NCBI GenBank assembly: GCA_023213395.1
Contig: CM041465.1
Span: forward strand, 214,217,741-214,281,740
Source: Cycas panzhihuaensis
Lineage: Eukaryota > Cycadophyta
Reading direction: 5' to 3'
DNA: 64,000 nucleotides
The notes under the pieces are model-generated. The model was not told the DNA's origin. It saw only the letters and a list, made by a program, of their open reading frames with translations, and ran no database searches. This document shows positions 42,560 through 55,474 of the stretch, piece by piece. Position 1 is the first letter of the stretch. The number at the start of each line of letters is the position of its first letter. The position numbers and the translations under genes are program-made.

Positions 42560-43261
42560 GACAGAACTTTCTTTGTTTAGGGTTCTTGGCAAGGAGTTGA
42601 TGGTAGTGGGCTGGTTCACATAAGAAGATTGACCAGGCAGCTAGCAAAGGAGGATGGGTGCGAAGACACCTAACAACTCTTGGTTGGGCAGTTCCCAGGG
42701 ATAGGTTTGAGTCCTATCCTTCAACGATAGACCGCACACAAGTTGTGAAGAGGACGATGGTGTTTAAAGGACAAAATCTAGACTATGCAGTAACACAAGA
42801 CTTATGCCGAGTTAGGAGAGGACTACTGTACGAAAGGAGGGAGACTTTGAAGGAGATTCATTCTTTCTGTGGAGGTGAGATGAGAGTTTGTACATTTAAC
42901 CACAGAAGAAGACATAGAATAGAAAGGATCTCAAGACAAAAGATAGCAAGCAGATTTTATCTAAGAGGAGCTTTGACCAAAACATTTATCGGATACCAGC
43001 CTTAAATTGGTGAGATCTACTAGATCTAATGTTTTTTTTTTTCTTCTTTGTATTTAGGATTATCATGGAGGAATTTTTGAAGGAAAAAGAATAGATATTT
43101 ACCCTAAACTAGACCTATTCTCCCCTCAGGAGAAAATCTTATCTAGATATCTTAAGCAATGCTGAAACAAAAACTTTTGATATAAACCCCATCATGGATA
43201 ATAATAAGATAAAAATTCTTGTTCCTAAGAGACTTTCATATAGACTGGAGAAATATTGGGA
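42560..43261 (+). other. LINE 5' region
   Basis: Upstream of the recognisable ORF1. A 115-codon frame, 42658-43005, rich in Arg, has no relatives I recognise. It may be part of the LINE 5' region and is not called as a gene. Confidence 0.4.
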
Positions 43262-44093
43262 TAGTAGCCTTGTTGGTCACTTTTCGGGACCTCAGCCAGG
43301 AGTAGACCCCATTAGGAAATGGGTTAGCTAGCGATGGAAGCTGAAGGGCTTGACTGAGGTTATTACACTCCCCAAAGATTGTGTTTTATTTAAGTTTTCT
43401 TTCCATGAGGATATGGTAAACATCCTCCTAAAGCCACCCTAGATGATGGGGAGGAAGGTAGTTTTATTGTAGAAATGGCACCTGAACTTTGATTTGGTCG
43501 AGGGGTCTATAAAGTAAATACCTTTATGGGTTTAGCTCTATGGCCTCCCTCTCCATGCATGGGATTTAGATGTCATCAGAGGCATTGCAAAGGCTATAGG
43601 GCCCCTTCTGGTGGTGGATTCAGTAACAAAGAATAAGAGTAGACTGGTAAATTCCAAGTTTTGTATACTAGCTAGAACAGATAAACCTCTTCTTGAGTCC
43701 TTGATATTTGATGGTTGTGGATGGAACAAAGAGCAAAGATTAGTATATGAGCTAGGAAGTGTGAGGTGCCTGAAGTGCAAATGCTTGGGGCATCTTCCTC
43801 ACAGTTGTCCTAGTGTCCCAAAGCTAAGGTCCATAGACCCCCCCACTGAGGAGGCAAAGGAAAAGGTTAATCAGGAGAATCCCCAAGGCCCTGAAGAGCC
43901 AACAAAAATTGAAGATTCTCAAAGTTTGGAGGAATGGGATCCATACCATCCAGAGGAGGGGGCAGAGCCTGGATTAACTGAGATTGGGTATGCATTAAAC
44001 TTGGAGGAAGAAGACTCCTTATTTGAGGAGGGTGAGGTTGAAATAAGGGCTCCCCTAGATGAAATTCGACTCCAGAATACAAATACTCAATAA
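43262..44093 (+). pseudogene. LINE ORF1 (DUF4283 RNA-binding, zinc knuckle)
   Basis: The DUF4283-type fold is visible at about 43270-43600: RKWVS, WKLKGLTEVITLPKDCVLFK FSF, KWHLNFDLVEGSIK, LYGLPLHAWDLDVIRGIAKA. The open frame 43611-44093 follows with VYELGSVRCLKCKCLGHLPH SC, a CxxCxxxxHxxxxC zinc knuckle, then an acidic Pro/Glu-rich tail ending at 44093. In plant L1 elements this protein binds the element RNA. Several stops precede 43611, so the long frame is only the C-terminal half. Confidence 0.75.
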
Positions 44094-44373
44094 AGAATTG
44101 ACAAGGACACCTCTCAAATGGAAGAAGGCCTTCCTCTAGAGAGAAAGATAGAAAAGGTCTAGAAGGTTAGAGATTTAGGAATTTAGGAAGTAACAAAGGA
44201 GCTAGATCCTATTAAAGGCCTTGATGTTGGAAGTGAAAAAAGACTTGGGAGACCATCATCGAAGGTGTTGCAGGAAAGAGAGGCAGCACTCTAGATAGAC
44301 CAGGGAACACAACATACCCTAAAGGATGGAGGCCTATCACAAGGACCTAAAATAAGAAGTAAGAAATGAGCTA

Positions 44374-47300
44374 GTCTCTTGGAATATACGGGGTATCAAT
44401 GCCTCATCTAAATATTAAATGATCAAAGATTTATGGAGTCAAATGAAGTTAGACATTTTGTTGATTCAGGAAATGAAACTGCTAGTTGAGAATAAAGTAA
44501 GTGTCAAGAATAAAATTTGGAAGGAAGCTGAGTGGATTACCATATATGGGATTAGAGGATTTGGAGGGTTGGCTACCATGTGGAACCCTAAAAGCTGGGA
44601 TGGTGAGGGGTACATCATTAAGGATCACTTTATATCTTGTTGGCTGGCAAGTAAAAAGTCTAATTGTAAATGGCTTGTCACTAATGTGTATGCCCCCTTG
44701 ACACAGGATGGGAGGAAGCGCCTTTGGAACAGGATTTTGGAAGCCCATAAGGAGTGGGTGGGTCCATGGGCAATTGCTAGTGACTTCAATATAACCCTTT
44801 CTCCTGATGAAAAGAAAGAGGACCAGGTAGAGTGGACAAGAAGTATGGAGGACCTGGAGGACTTTATGTAGAAAGGTGGGTTGATGGATACACCCCTAAG
44901 AGGGAACAAATTTACCTGGTCCAATAGAATATTGGGACCTAATCATATCCAAGTCAAACTAGATAGAGTTATGGTTAACTACACTTGGGCAAGCCAACAT
45001 AGTAATATTAGTTTAGAAGCCCTGCCAAAGACTATGTTGGATCATGCTTCGTTGTTATTGGAATTTGACGATAATAGAGGTTGCACAAGTCCCCCTTTTC
45101 TCTTTAAGATCATATGGACAAAGGAGTCAGGCCTACATGAATTGATGGAGGATTGATAGAAGCTCCCTATGGCTAAGTGTGCGATGTGGAGATTCTCAAA
45201 AAAATTAAGTTGGGTGAAGTTCCAAGTTAAGGTTTGGAATAAGAACACCAATGGAGACATCTTTGTAAAAAAGGATCAAATCCTAGAGCAGTTAAAAACT
45301 TTGGAGGAGAAGATTCAGGAGCAAGGGAACTCCATCCCTATTGATCAGGAAGAAAGGAGGCTTTTATTTAGCCTAGAGGAAGTTCTGTCAAAGGAGGAAA
45401 TCTTTTAGAAATAAAAGTCGAGAGCACTGTGGCTTGCTGAGGGAGATAGGAACACAAAATTCTTCCATATCACAACTGTAAAACACAGAGCTAGTAATTA
45501 GATTAAAGCTCTGGTAAACAACTCTAGGGAGATGATATCAGATTAGGAGGCCATCAAGGGAGCTACAGTGGAGTATTTTTTAGATCTATACAAGGAACTA
45601 GGCTGTGTTGATGAGACAATTAGAAGAGAGATTCTAGCTCTGATCCCAAACCTAGTGAGTAGCGCTATAAATAGAGATCTGGAAGCTCCCTTCTCTTTGG
45701 ACAAGGTGAGGAAAGTTGTCTTTGGAATGAAGAAGGAGAAGGTCCCTGGGCCTGATGGATTCCCTATGGGTTTCTATAAGGAATATTGGGATATCATAAA
45801 GGATGACCTGTATGAAGCTATTAAAGATTTTCATGTGAATGGAAGAATCCATGGAGAATGGCAAGCCACTTTCCTGGTCCTAATTCTGAAGAAAGAAGAT
45901 GCTAAGAGAATGGAAGATTATAGACCTATTAGTCTGTGTAATGTAAAATATAGAATCTTAGTAAAGATTATTGTGAACAGGCTTAAAGAATTTCTCCCAT
46001 TGATAATTGGCCAAAACCAGGATGGGTTTGTGAAGGGTAGATAAATTCTGGATGGGATAATTGTGGTTCATGAAACTATCCATTTGACAGTCTAGAGGAA
46101 GGATCTTGGGATGATTGTTAAGATTGACCTATCAAAGGCCTACGACAAAGTCTCATAGGGGTGCTTGATGGATTGCATTAGTGCATTTAGATTCGTAGAT
46201 CACTAGAGAGCTTGGATGAAGAGTTGTATCTCTAATCCAAAATTTTCTATGAATATAAATGGTTCCTCAGATTTTTTTCCAGGGTATAGAGGCCTAAGAC
46301 AAGGGGATCCTTTGGCCCCTTATATATTCACTATTTTAACATAGCTCATCAGAAGGTCCATAGAGGATGCTAGGTTATCTGGAAAAATCAAGGGCCTAAA
46401 AGCGACATCGGGGGTAGATAATATTCTTCAACGGCACTTTGTGGATGATAACATTATGTTATGTAAGGCAACTATAAAGGAAGCTATAACCTTAAAAATT
46501 TAATTGGAAAGACTAAAGGTAGCAACAAATCAAAAGATAAACCTGGAGAAGAGTAACATCTTTTTCTTGAATACCCTAGAAAGGACTCAAAGAGCTATTA
46601 GTAGGATTCTAGAAATGCAGATTAAGCAGCTGCCCATGCTTTACCTAGGTATGCCCATACTTCTTGGTAAAATGGAGAAGGACCTATGGAATCTGATTAT
46701 TAGTAGAATCCAAAAGAAGCTTACTGGATAGAAAGGGGCATTATTGAGTCAAGTGAGGAAGCTTCAGTTGCTAGTGGCCTCACTTCAGAGCATTCCTACC
46801 TATATAATGTCCTTATTTAGGTGTCTTGTCAAGGTCAAGAGTGCCCTTGAATCTATCCAGAAAAGATTTATGTAGTCTAAGGTTGAGGATAGGGAGAGAG
46901 TTCATTTAGTATCTTGGGAGAAAGTGTGTCTTCCCAAATGGGTGGGGCTCTAAATGTTAAGGACATAGCATGTTTTAATAGAGCACTGGTTGCTAAACTG
47001 AGTTGGAGTCTGGCCACAAAGGAGGACAAGCTTTGGTGCAAGACCATAGCTCACAAATACCTTAGGGATAATCAATATCTAAAGTACAATAGGTCAGGGA
47101 TCTAAGGGTCAACCATCTTGAGGAGCTTAGTGTATGCGAGGAAGATGCTTGAGAAGAGAGTCCAGTGGAGCTAAGGGGATGGAAAAACTATCAATTCCTA
47201 GGAGGATACCTAGCATGCCCAATCTCAGTTGAATAAGAGGCCAGGGCTAACTCCTCTATAACAGGCTTGCAAAATCCATTATGGAAAGAAGGTCATAGAC

Positions 47301-48568
47301 TATTGGGAGGGTAAGGAGGCTGAGAAGAAATGGAAAAGCTTTGACAATTTACCCTGTGGTCAGGTAGATGTGCACCATATTACCATTCTTAAGAGGGAGT
47401 TAAATGATATATATATTCCTAGATTCCCTAAAGATGATACCCCGCTTAGCTTTGGATCTTCTTCCGAGGGTACACAAGCACTCGGTACCTTTCCCTAATG
47501 ATGGAGAAAGGCATAATTGAAAATAAGCTTCCGGGGGGAGTGTGGAAGATGGGTCTCCTCCCTAAGATAGCCATGTTTTGGTGGCTCTACCTTAAGAACA
47601 AGATTCTTATATTATAGAACCTTAGGAAGAGGGGTTTCCAGCTGGCTAATGGATGTATTCTATGCTTAAGGGTGGAGGAGACCTTGGATCATTTGTTTAT
47701 GCATTGTTCCTACTCTAAGGAGGTGTGGGCACTTTTATGGAATTTTTTTCGGGGTTTCCTGGGCCCTCCCTAGATCAGTTAAGAACTTGGATATGGCTTG
47801 GGAGTGCCCTTTTAAGTGTAGGATGTTTCACTCCTTGTGGCTAGCTTCCATTCCCACGTTTTTGTGGAATATAAGGAAAGAAAGAAATAAGTGTATCTTT
47901 CAGGACAAAAGAATGAGTGAGCTAAAACTTTTCAGGATTATTATGGTAGCTTTGAAAGGGATGGTGAAGGTAAAAGAAGAGACATTCATATCCCTTGAGG
48001 ATAGGAGTATCCTCATAAATTAGGGCATTGGAGATATCAAGATGACCCTGAAGGAGGTTAGGAATAGCGGATGAAGCCTTCCCCCACTGGACTAGCTTAA
48101 AATAAATTTTGATAGAGCTTCAAAAGGAAACCCTAGGGAGGCTGGGGGTGGAGGGGTCTGTAGAGACGATGAAGGGAAGATCATATGGGCTTTTGCCAAA
48201 TATTATGGTAACTAGACTAATCATGTGGTAGAGCTCTAAGCTATACATAGAGTTATGGACCTGGCTCTTAGAGAGGAGTGTCAGAGATTAGTAGTGGAGG
48301 GGGATTCTCTAATTGCGATAAATTTTCTTAAAGGGGAAGCAGAGCCTAACTAGAAGAATCAAGCCATGGTTAAAGATGCAAGGTTGATGCCTCATAGGAT
48401 AAACAATGTTCAGTTGAATCATACTTGTAGAGATGGAAATGGGATTGTTGATTAGCTTGCTAACTAGGGGGTTCAGTTTAGAAGAAATGAGGTATGGAGG
48501 GATGAATTTCCTGAGGAGATAATGGGTCAGGTTAGATTGGACTTGGGGGGTCCTAGATCTAATTGATA
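44374..48568 (+). pseudogene. LINE ORF2 (endonuclease, RT, RNase H)
   Basis: APE-type endonuclease at 44374-45156: VSWNIRGIN, LLIQEMK (catalytic Glu), TNVYAPL, ASDFNITLSPDEK (the usual Gly-Asp is Ser-Asp), NKFTWSNRI, VKLDRVMVN, MLDHASLLLE. RT at 45568-46740: KKEKVPGPDGFPMGFYKEYW, EDYRPISLCNVKYRILVKII, DLSKAYDKVS, GLRQGDPLAPYIF and the catalytic box HFVDDNIML (near 46437). A zinc segment near 47660-47720 (CILCLRVEETLDHLFMHCSY) and an RNase H at 48090-48560 (INFDRASKGNPREAGGGGVC, LVVEGDSLIAINFLKG, GNGIVD). About 20 stops. It would nick the target and copy the RNA in place. Confidence 0.85.
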
Positions 48569-48711
48569 ATGCTTGACAGGGTTAGCTAGGCCATGGGCTT
48601 GTCACGACCAATATCTATAGCCACTTTGGCAGACTTTGTATAGGGGTTGGGGTCCCCTTTTAATCCCCACATTAATTTAAACCATATCAAAAAAGAAAAT
48701 AGAAGAAGAAG

Positions 48712-49154
48712 AAGAAGAAAAGGAAGAAACAATTAGGCCAAAATTCTAAAATTTTTACCCTTGTCACATATACATTGTATTTTAATTAGTGCATCATACT
48801 CATCATTTTGGGCTAGGTTAATCTCAATCAATGTTTTTAGCAAAAAATAGTTGGTGGGCTCTACTGGTTAAAAAATCATATATAATCATAGTTACACCAA
48901 CTTAATGAGCTAATCACACTCATCATAGTACACTATGTGGGATTCTTGTCAAATTTTTACCCCATCTAAGCATATTTGTGCCCAGAAGGATAATAGGTTA
49001 TAGAAACCTCCATTCCCCACCCTTCTATATTATCCCACCTCATGAATCCCATTCTTACTCTCTTATCCTCTTTCTTGGTGACCCTTTCTTCTCCCCTTAA
49101 CCCCTCTTCTCTATAATCCCTTCTTCTTCATAGTAGTGGTAGCTATAAGTATAA
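48712..49154 (+). other. H leader after the LINE
   Basis: AT-rich, no coding signal. It begins with the repeated 15-bp block and leads to the H gag. Confidence 0.45.
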
Positions 49155-50170
49155 TGGCCCCCACATAAGTTGAAAGGATCCAAGCACTTAAAGCACAAGT
49201 TAATGACATCAACACCAATATGACATAAAATAAAGACTTTTCCAAAGACATTGCCAACCTTAATAACAATCTTATAATAATGATAAATAATTTCATAACA
49301 TTAATGATAAATGTCAATATGTAACTTGACCAACTTTTGGTAGATATGGCCCACATGCCCTCTTCCTTAAACTTAATAAGAAAATCACCTCCACCAGTAC
49401 CCTTGATAAGCAAACCATATCCACTAGTACCACCATTGCTTATACCAAGGTAAAACCTATAGCATCATAAGCTTAACATACCCATATTTGATCTTGATCT
49501 CAACAAAAACTCATCCAAAATATGGATTAGTAAGCTTGGGTTATATTTTACCATAAACCTTATGACCCCTAACAAGCAAATAACCTTTGCTTCCATTGAC
49601 TTGGAAGGCAAGGATTACCATTAGTTTTATTAGTGGTAGAAAGAGAACCTTGTTTGTACATGGATTTTATTATGTAAGAACTTCTTCGAATAATATAAGG
49701 ATATATGGAACTAGTCCTTTCTTGGCAACTCACTTGGCTAAACTAAATAACTACGATTGAAATTTATATAAAAGAATTCTAGGCACTTCAGAATATAGTC
49801 TCCTAATAACTTAAATATCAAACACTCATTAAAGTATACATGTATGGACTAAAGGAGTGCATTCAAATGTACTTAAATATACTTATCCTTCCAAATTTGT
49901 GGGATACCATCACCATGGTTAAGGCAATAGAAGTAAAGTTTGTAATGGAGTGACAATCCAACCTTTGACAATATTTCAATTAGTACTAGCACCCTCAGTT
50001 TATAGATCAACAACATGCATGACCTTAGGAAATTAACCAACAACAACCTTCAACAATAATGCACCTTCTTAATCTAGTCCTTATACCTCTAAAAGAAGCC
50101 ACTAGAAAGATGAAAGTTAGCCTTTATATAAAATGCTTAGAGAAGTAGACCCTTAATTATTTTAGGTGTG
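49155..50170 (+). pseudogene. H gag, heavily decayed
   Basis: From MAPT at 49155: a short coiled N-terminus (RIQALKAQVNDINTNM), a Pro-rich part near 49390, then the Ty3 gag core: LNIPIFDLDLNK near 49470, KIWISKLGLYFTINLMTPNK near 49520 and ITFASIDLEGKDYH near 49590. Later parts are scattered with stops. The nucleocapsid end is hinted at 50120-50190. More than ten stops. Confidence 0.6.
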
Positions 50171-50979
50171 TAAAGCCAAAAAAATGATCTATACCATTGA
50201 CACTAATGTAGAAGATGACTCAAATACTAATCATGAAGGGACTAACCAAGAACTTTAATGAAATCCCCCCTAAAGACCCTTTTTAATGATTAGAACCCAA
50301 AGCCTCGTTATCAACTATCTCCTTTGTGTTATGCCCAAAACCCCTCTACATTAAAGGAACACTTAGATGAATACCTATTACTAACCTACTCAATGGTGGT
50401 ATGATGTTAAACTTTATTGACATATCCTTATCATAATAAACTAAACCTATATATAGTACTAAAAACTAAGTTTATTTACTCTCTATTTGGACATCTTTCT
50501 GTACATTATATAAGAATGATTAAAAAACATACAAATTTAAATAGGAACATATACCTTAAACTCTAATTTCTATACACACTTTATAGATGGGTGTGATTAC
50601 ATCCTTAAATTCCACTAGCTCTAAACATTAGGCATGTACAAAATAAATCATTCCACTAACAATCCTTTAATATTATTTAAAGACAACTATGGGCAAACCC
50701 ATATACTCCACGAGATATAAACACCCCTTAATAAACTTATCTCCCTAAGTAGAATGTGTTAACATTTGAATAATAGTGTTGGATACAAAGTTTGTATCAA
50801 CAACATTGAAGTGCATATCAAAACCAACCCTAAAATCTAAAATCTAATTACCAAGTACTTATTTATTTTTGCACCTGTTCCTACTTCTACCTCTTTAGAT
50901 CATAGATTCTATCACTCAATTGAACTAAAAATTTCCATAATCCAATTTGCCGAAGGCCATATCGAAACTCACTTTTTTA
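50171..50979 (+). pseudogene. H protease region, very decayed
   Basis: Expected position of protease between gag and RT. Short matches to the style of plant Ty3 proteases can be read near 50500-50760, but the catalytic Asp motif cannot be placed with confidence. Confidence 0.3.
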
Positions 50980-52210
50980 ATAGAATAAGATTAAATAAAT
51001 AACCATTGAGATTATAAATATAAGAATTATCCAACTAAGTAAAAGTCCTTATGCAACCCCAATTGTCTTAGTCTAAAAGAAAGATGGCTCATTCTACCTA
51101 TGTATAGAATACATGCAGCTTAACAAAATTACCATTAAAAATAAGTTTCTAATACCTAATATCAATGATATATTTGATGAGATCCATGGCACAATGATAT
51201 TTTCTAAACTTAATCTTTAATTTAGCTATTACTAAATCCCCATCACATTAGAAGATTTTTATAAAATTACCTTTTGTATACATTATGGCCACTTTAAGTT
51301 CTAAGTCATGCTTAATTATCTTTGTAATACCTTGGCCATGTGTTAGGCCCTTATGAATAAGATATTTGTCCTGTACTAATACAAATTCATTATTATTATT
51401 TTTTAATGATATCGTTATCCATAACTCTAAGATGTCCCATCATTTCAAGCATTTAGAAATAGTCCTCTAAATCCTTGTATAACAAAAGCTTTATACCAAA
51501 CTATTAAAATGTGAATTTAGCAAGATAGAGTTGTAATACCTAGGATACATCATCTTTTCAGAGGGTGTCCAAGTTAACCCTGATAAAATTTTTACTATCA
51601 TGTCATGGTTAATGCCCAAAAACGTAATATATCTTCATGCCTTCCTCATCCTTATTTGATTCTATAGATGATATATCTATCACTATGCCTCTATTACTAC
51701 CTTGCTAACCAATTTGCTTTATAGGGACTCCTTTTAATAGTCCCCAATAATAGAGAATATATTTAACTATCTTTAAGGCCATCATGATTTTAACCCCAAT
51801 CTTGGCTACACTAGATTTTTCACAACCATTCTAGCTTGAATGTGATACCTTAGGATTTAGATTAGGTATTATCCTTATATAAAACTTTCACCTAATTGCC
51901 CTTGAAAGTCATAATATTAAGGGCCATAAATGTAGATTATATACTTATCAAAAAGAGACGAAGGTCATCCTACATGTAGTTAACAAGCAATACTAGTATC
52001 TCTTTGGTCTAACATTCACTATTCTTATAGACCACCATAGCCTTTGGAGCCTCTTGGATCAACCAACCCTATTAGAGGAACAATCTAAGTGTCTTGATCA
52101 CCTATAGGTATTTGATTTTACTGTAACATATAAAAAAGAGAAGGACAATGCCAATGTTGATGCCCTCTCTTGTCTTCCCCCCCTAACCCACAATTTAAAC
52201 AATCAATAAA
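50980..52210 (+). pseudogene. H reverse transcriptase and RNase H
   Basis: RT blocks in order: QLSKSPYATPIVLV, KKDGSFYLCIEYMQLNKITI KN, IFDEIHGTMIFSKLNL (with the first catalytic Asp replaced by Asn), PITLEDFYKITFCIHYGHFK F, and the region of the YLDD box at about 51385-51405, now unreadable. After it come a GYIIFSEGVQVNPDKI block (51550) and the RNase H, which ends YKKEKDNANVDALSCLPP (52125-52180), the classic Ty3 RNase H end. Stops are mostly of the CAA to TAA type, as expected for deamination of methylated cytosine. Confidence 0.72.
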
Positions 52211-52339
52211 CCTAAACTTATATGGCTTAAAGGCTTGATAACTACCAACTAGTCCTAACCAAATTATGCCCAATGGTTAGCAAAACCCCTTATATAAAAG
52301 GATTGATCTCTCTATAATAAACTCCTATTATACAAAAAT

Positions 52340-52492
52340 TATATTTTTGTTCACCTTACTTACCTTTTTATTTCCTAAATCCTATCTAAATTTCATCCTT
52401 CCCACTTGGTAGACACTTAGGCTTTGATAAAACTTACTCATGTATTTGCTCTAATTTTTATTGGCCATATATAAAGTTAATAATCTCTACAT
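52340..52492 (+). pseudogene. H integrase zinc domain, left part
   Basis: SSFPLGRHLGFDKTYSCICS NFYWPYIKLIIST reads as the Ty3 integrase HHCC domain (GHLGFDKT, FYWP). The frame runs straight into the Copia B insertion at 52493 and resumes at 60337. Confidence 0.78.
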
Positions 52493-52775
52493 TGAAGGGA
52501 GAGTGGGAGTTAGAGGGAGCAGATTGTTTAATAAAGGGCATCATTGATAACATATTTTCAACATTACAAAGGCAGTATTAAAGAACACATAGGACCTTAC
52601 GACCTAGTATATATAGATGGGAGTTGGGTGGAAGCCCAACATCTATCGTCTTTTGGTGTTTAAAAATACTATTTAAAATAATATTATCCATTTGTCTATT
52701 ATCGACTAATGTCATCTCCACCAACCTTAATGCTGATGCACATATATTAATAATTTAAATGAACATTATCTAATA
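52493..52775 (-). repeat. Copia B 3' LTR
   Basis: Plus-strand ends TGAAGGGAGAG ... TCTAATA (CA decayed to TA). Aligns with 60053-60331. Next to it at 52776-52786 is TTTCTCCCCCC, a polypurine tract on the minus strand. Confidence 0.7.
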
Positions 52776-52786
52776 TTTCTCCCCCC

Positions 52787-54483
52787 TAATGTTCATTTGG
52801 AAAGAGTCTAAGCTTGTCTCTAAATTTATAGAACTTAATATTTAAAAAGCTTCATCAAAGATATTTTCCACCTATTCTTATATTCCATAATAGATTAACT
52901 CAATCTCACTAGCTTGAACCAATTCTATGATGTGATTTAGAGTATTCTTCTTAGCCAAATTGTCTTACAAGCTCCTATTATCACTACTTTATATTCTACT
53001 TCTCTAATAGATAAGGATATCATACTTTATTTTTTTATAGTCCAAGCTATTGCTACTAAGCCCAATTGAAGGTGTAACCTGATGTAGACTTTCTATTATC
53101 AATATGACCTACCTAATTAGAATCTATATAGCCAACTAGTCTAAGATTTGCAGATGACTTATAATATAGTCCATATCCAACTGTGCCTTTTAAGTATCTA
53201 AAGATTCTTTTTGTTGCTTGCTAATATAGTTTTTTAGGATCTTGTATGAATATAGAAATAACACTTACTACATGCATGATATCTAGCCGAGTCAAAGTTT
53301 AGTAAATCAAGCTACCTATTACTTGCCTATAGAGAGTAGGATTAATTGATGTAGATTCTTTATACTTAGATAATTTTATCTCGACTTCAGCTAGTGTACC
53401 AAGTGCTTTACAATTACTTATACTAAACTTTTATAATAAGTCCAAGGTGTACTTTCTTTGGGAAATAAATATCCCATTCTCATCTTGCTAAACTTCTAAA
53501 CTTAGGAAGTAGTGCATGAGTCCCAAATTGGTCATTTTAAATTCTTTATATATGCCTTCTTTAAACTTTTGAGGCAAGTGAGGATCATTGCCTACATAAA
53601 TGAGATCATTAATATATAACCCCACAATAAGTATTAAACTTCCTTCTATCTTAATATATAGTTTAGGGTTATGTTGACTTCTTTAGAAACCTTTATCTCT
53701 GAAGTGTTTATCAATCCTAGAGTATCAAGCTATAAGTGCTTGTTTGGGTCCACACAAGGCCTTTTTGAATTTGTAGAACTTATTTTCTTCTCCTATTACT
53801 TTAAAACCTTTGGATTATTGGACATAAATCTTCTCTTCTCTGTACCCATTCAAGAAGGCACTTTTAGCATCTATTTGTTGAACTATCCAACTCTTTTGCA
53901 CAGATAAACTCATCATTATATGAATGGTTTCCATTTTGGCAATTGAGGAAAATATCTCATTATAGTAAATCCCTTCAATTTATGCATATCCTTTGGTAAC
54001 TAGTCTTTCCTTATAATCTAAATTTAGTCTTATAAACCTATTTTGTTCTAATTGTAGACTTGTTTAGTGGTAAGTCAACCAATTCCCAAGTATCATTTTT
54101 TATCAGTGCATTGTATTACTCTTTCATTACATCCTTCTATTTATCTTTAATATTAGCATCTTCAAAAGTATGAGGCTCATTTGATTCAATAACTTGTCTT
54201 ATTAAGGCAAAGTTAACTCTATTAGAGTAAGTGGACCTTCTCTCAAAGTTATTGTCTAATATATTTACAAGATCATAAAATCTTTGGACCTATTTTTAAA
54301 CCCTTTCATTGAATGTAGAGGGTCTAGTTTTATTTGTACTTGATTTATATAGACTTGGCACATTTGTTAACTCAGGTTTTGTATCTATTTCCACTATTAT
54401 ATTATTTTCTTTATCCTTGTTAGCTTCTTCTTAATAGTAGTTATCTTTCTTAAAGATGACATCCCTGTTCATAATGATCTTCG
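52787..54483 (-). pseudogene. Copia B reverse transcriptase and RNase H
   Basis: Minus strand. From the left end of the insertion: IIMNRDVIFKKDN (54483-54440), the junction of integrase and RT region in Copia. RT blocks follow at 54120-53300 (an NRFIRLN-like region near 54030, with LY.DLIYVGNDPHLPQKF near 53600-53570). RNase H blocks lie at 53200-53000: YLKGTVGYGLYY, SSANLRLVGYIDSN and DNRKSTSGYTF. Stops are numerous and no long frame remains. Confidence 0.65.
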
Positions 54484-54810
54484 TGAAGGTTTAAATCAAA
54501 GAGACAGAGTAGAGTAGTACATCAAGTAATCAATCCATTATAGCATAAACACAATAATCCTTATATTCAATCCATCTTTTGAGAGTATAATAGATTTCCA
54601 AATATTAGTGATGTCTAAAGACACCAGAGTTAGTCACCTCAGAAAATATATAGTTTAAAGGAGGAGAAAAACCTCCTCAACCTCTAAAATTTAAACAACA
54701 TTAAAATAATAATTAACTCAAGTTAACATTAGCCTTACTTAACTTACCTTAATATGTGTGCACTCACATGTATAAAAGGTACGAGTAGGGTGATGAGTAT
54801 TAACCCCAAC
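54484..54810 (-). repeat. C 3' LTR
   Basis: Plus-strand TGAAGGTTTAAATC ... TTAACCCCAACA. A palindrome at 54612-54623 (TGTCTAAAGACA). Polypurine tract complement ATTCTCCCCC at 54811-54820. Confidence 0.75.
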
Positions 54811-55474
54811 ATTCTCCCCCTTAATGGTCATCACCATCATTCTTCATTTGTCCTTGAACTTGTGGTATATGTACTTGAGAAAAACTTTGAGAGAGTGATT
54901 GAACACATGTCCTTTAGCTTTGTCTTCATCTTCCTTGATGTGATAATTAACTTGCATCATTGTCCTTGTAAAGTAGTTTCCCTCAACATAGTATAGTTTA
55001 AGTGATCTCCAAGTAGGTGTGGCTTGCTTCGAATGGAGAAGGGTGGATTCATCTTTTACTTTATCTTCTCAATCCTTTGTCTTATGTTAATTAATCAAAT
55101 TATAAGTACATACAATATCATCAAGTGCAATAATGTGATCATCCATTTTTTTTAAGTCATCAACATTAGCATTTTCAATATAAAATACCTACTCTATCAT
55201 TTGTCTCACATGTACAACATTATCAACATAGTTAAGTTCATTCAAATCTAAGGTTTCTCCCACATAAATTGATTCTAAAGTATCCCAAACAGGTTTGGAT
55301 ATAGTTAACTCACTAATATTAATAAATACATCATCATTCATCTTTTAGGTAACCATATTAAACAAATTTCCAAAGGTTATTTGCACTAACATGTGTTTTT
55401 AACAAGTCTTTCTAAACATAAAAATTAGTCCCATCAAATGTAGGAATTAACATATCATCTAGATAACTTGCCAT
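54811..55474 (-). pseudogene. C gag, broken
   Basis: Starts at ATG 55474: MASYLDDMLIPTFDGTNFYV, stop in place of the usual Trp, then KDLLKTHVSANNLWKF. Next, DDVFINISELTISKPVWDTL ESIYVGET (about 55345-55255), an acidic middle (NVDDLKKMDDHIIALDDIVC) and a C-terminus FLKYIYHKFKDK followed by VMTIKGENVG, which runs through the polypurine tract into the LTR. The gag core is shorter than in F. It would supply capsid; all other functions must come from other elements. Confidence 0.65.

Larger units (their letters stand above)
42560..48711 (+). mobile_element. Full-length L1-type LINE
   Basis: A 6.15-kb non-LTR retrotransposon with ORF1 (DUF4283-type plus zinc knuckle), then endonuclease, RT, a zinc-finger segment and RNase H, then a short 3' untranslated region (AATCCCCACATTAATTTAAA) and an A/GAA-rich tail. 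A 15-bp direct repeat AAGAAGAAAAGGAAG occurs at 42545-42559 and 48712-48726, suitable as a target duplication although low in complexity. It sits in the leader of H. Many stops, mainly CAG/CAA/TGG to stop codons, make it inactive. Confidence 0.85.

Noticed and set aside
42658-43005. 115-codon frame as a host gene
   Set aside because: No domain, lies in the 5' part of the LINE, no start context or conservation evidence.
44482-44748. Minus-strand frames over the LINE (44482-44748, 44625-44924, 43867-44082)
   Set aside because: Shadows of the ORF1/ORF2 coding sequence on the plus strand.
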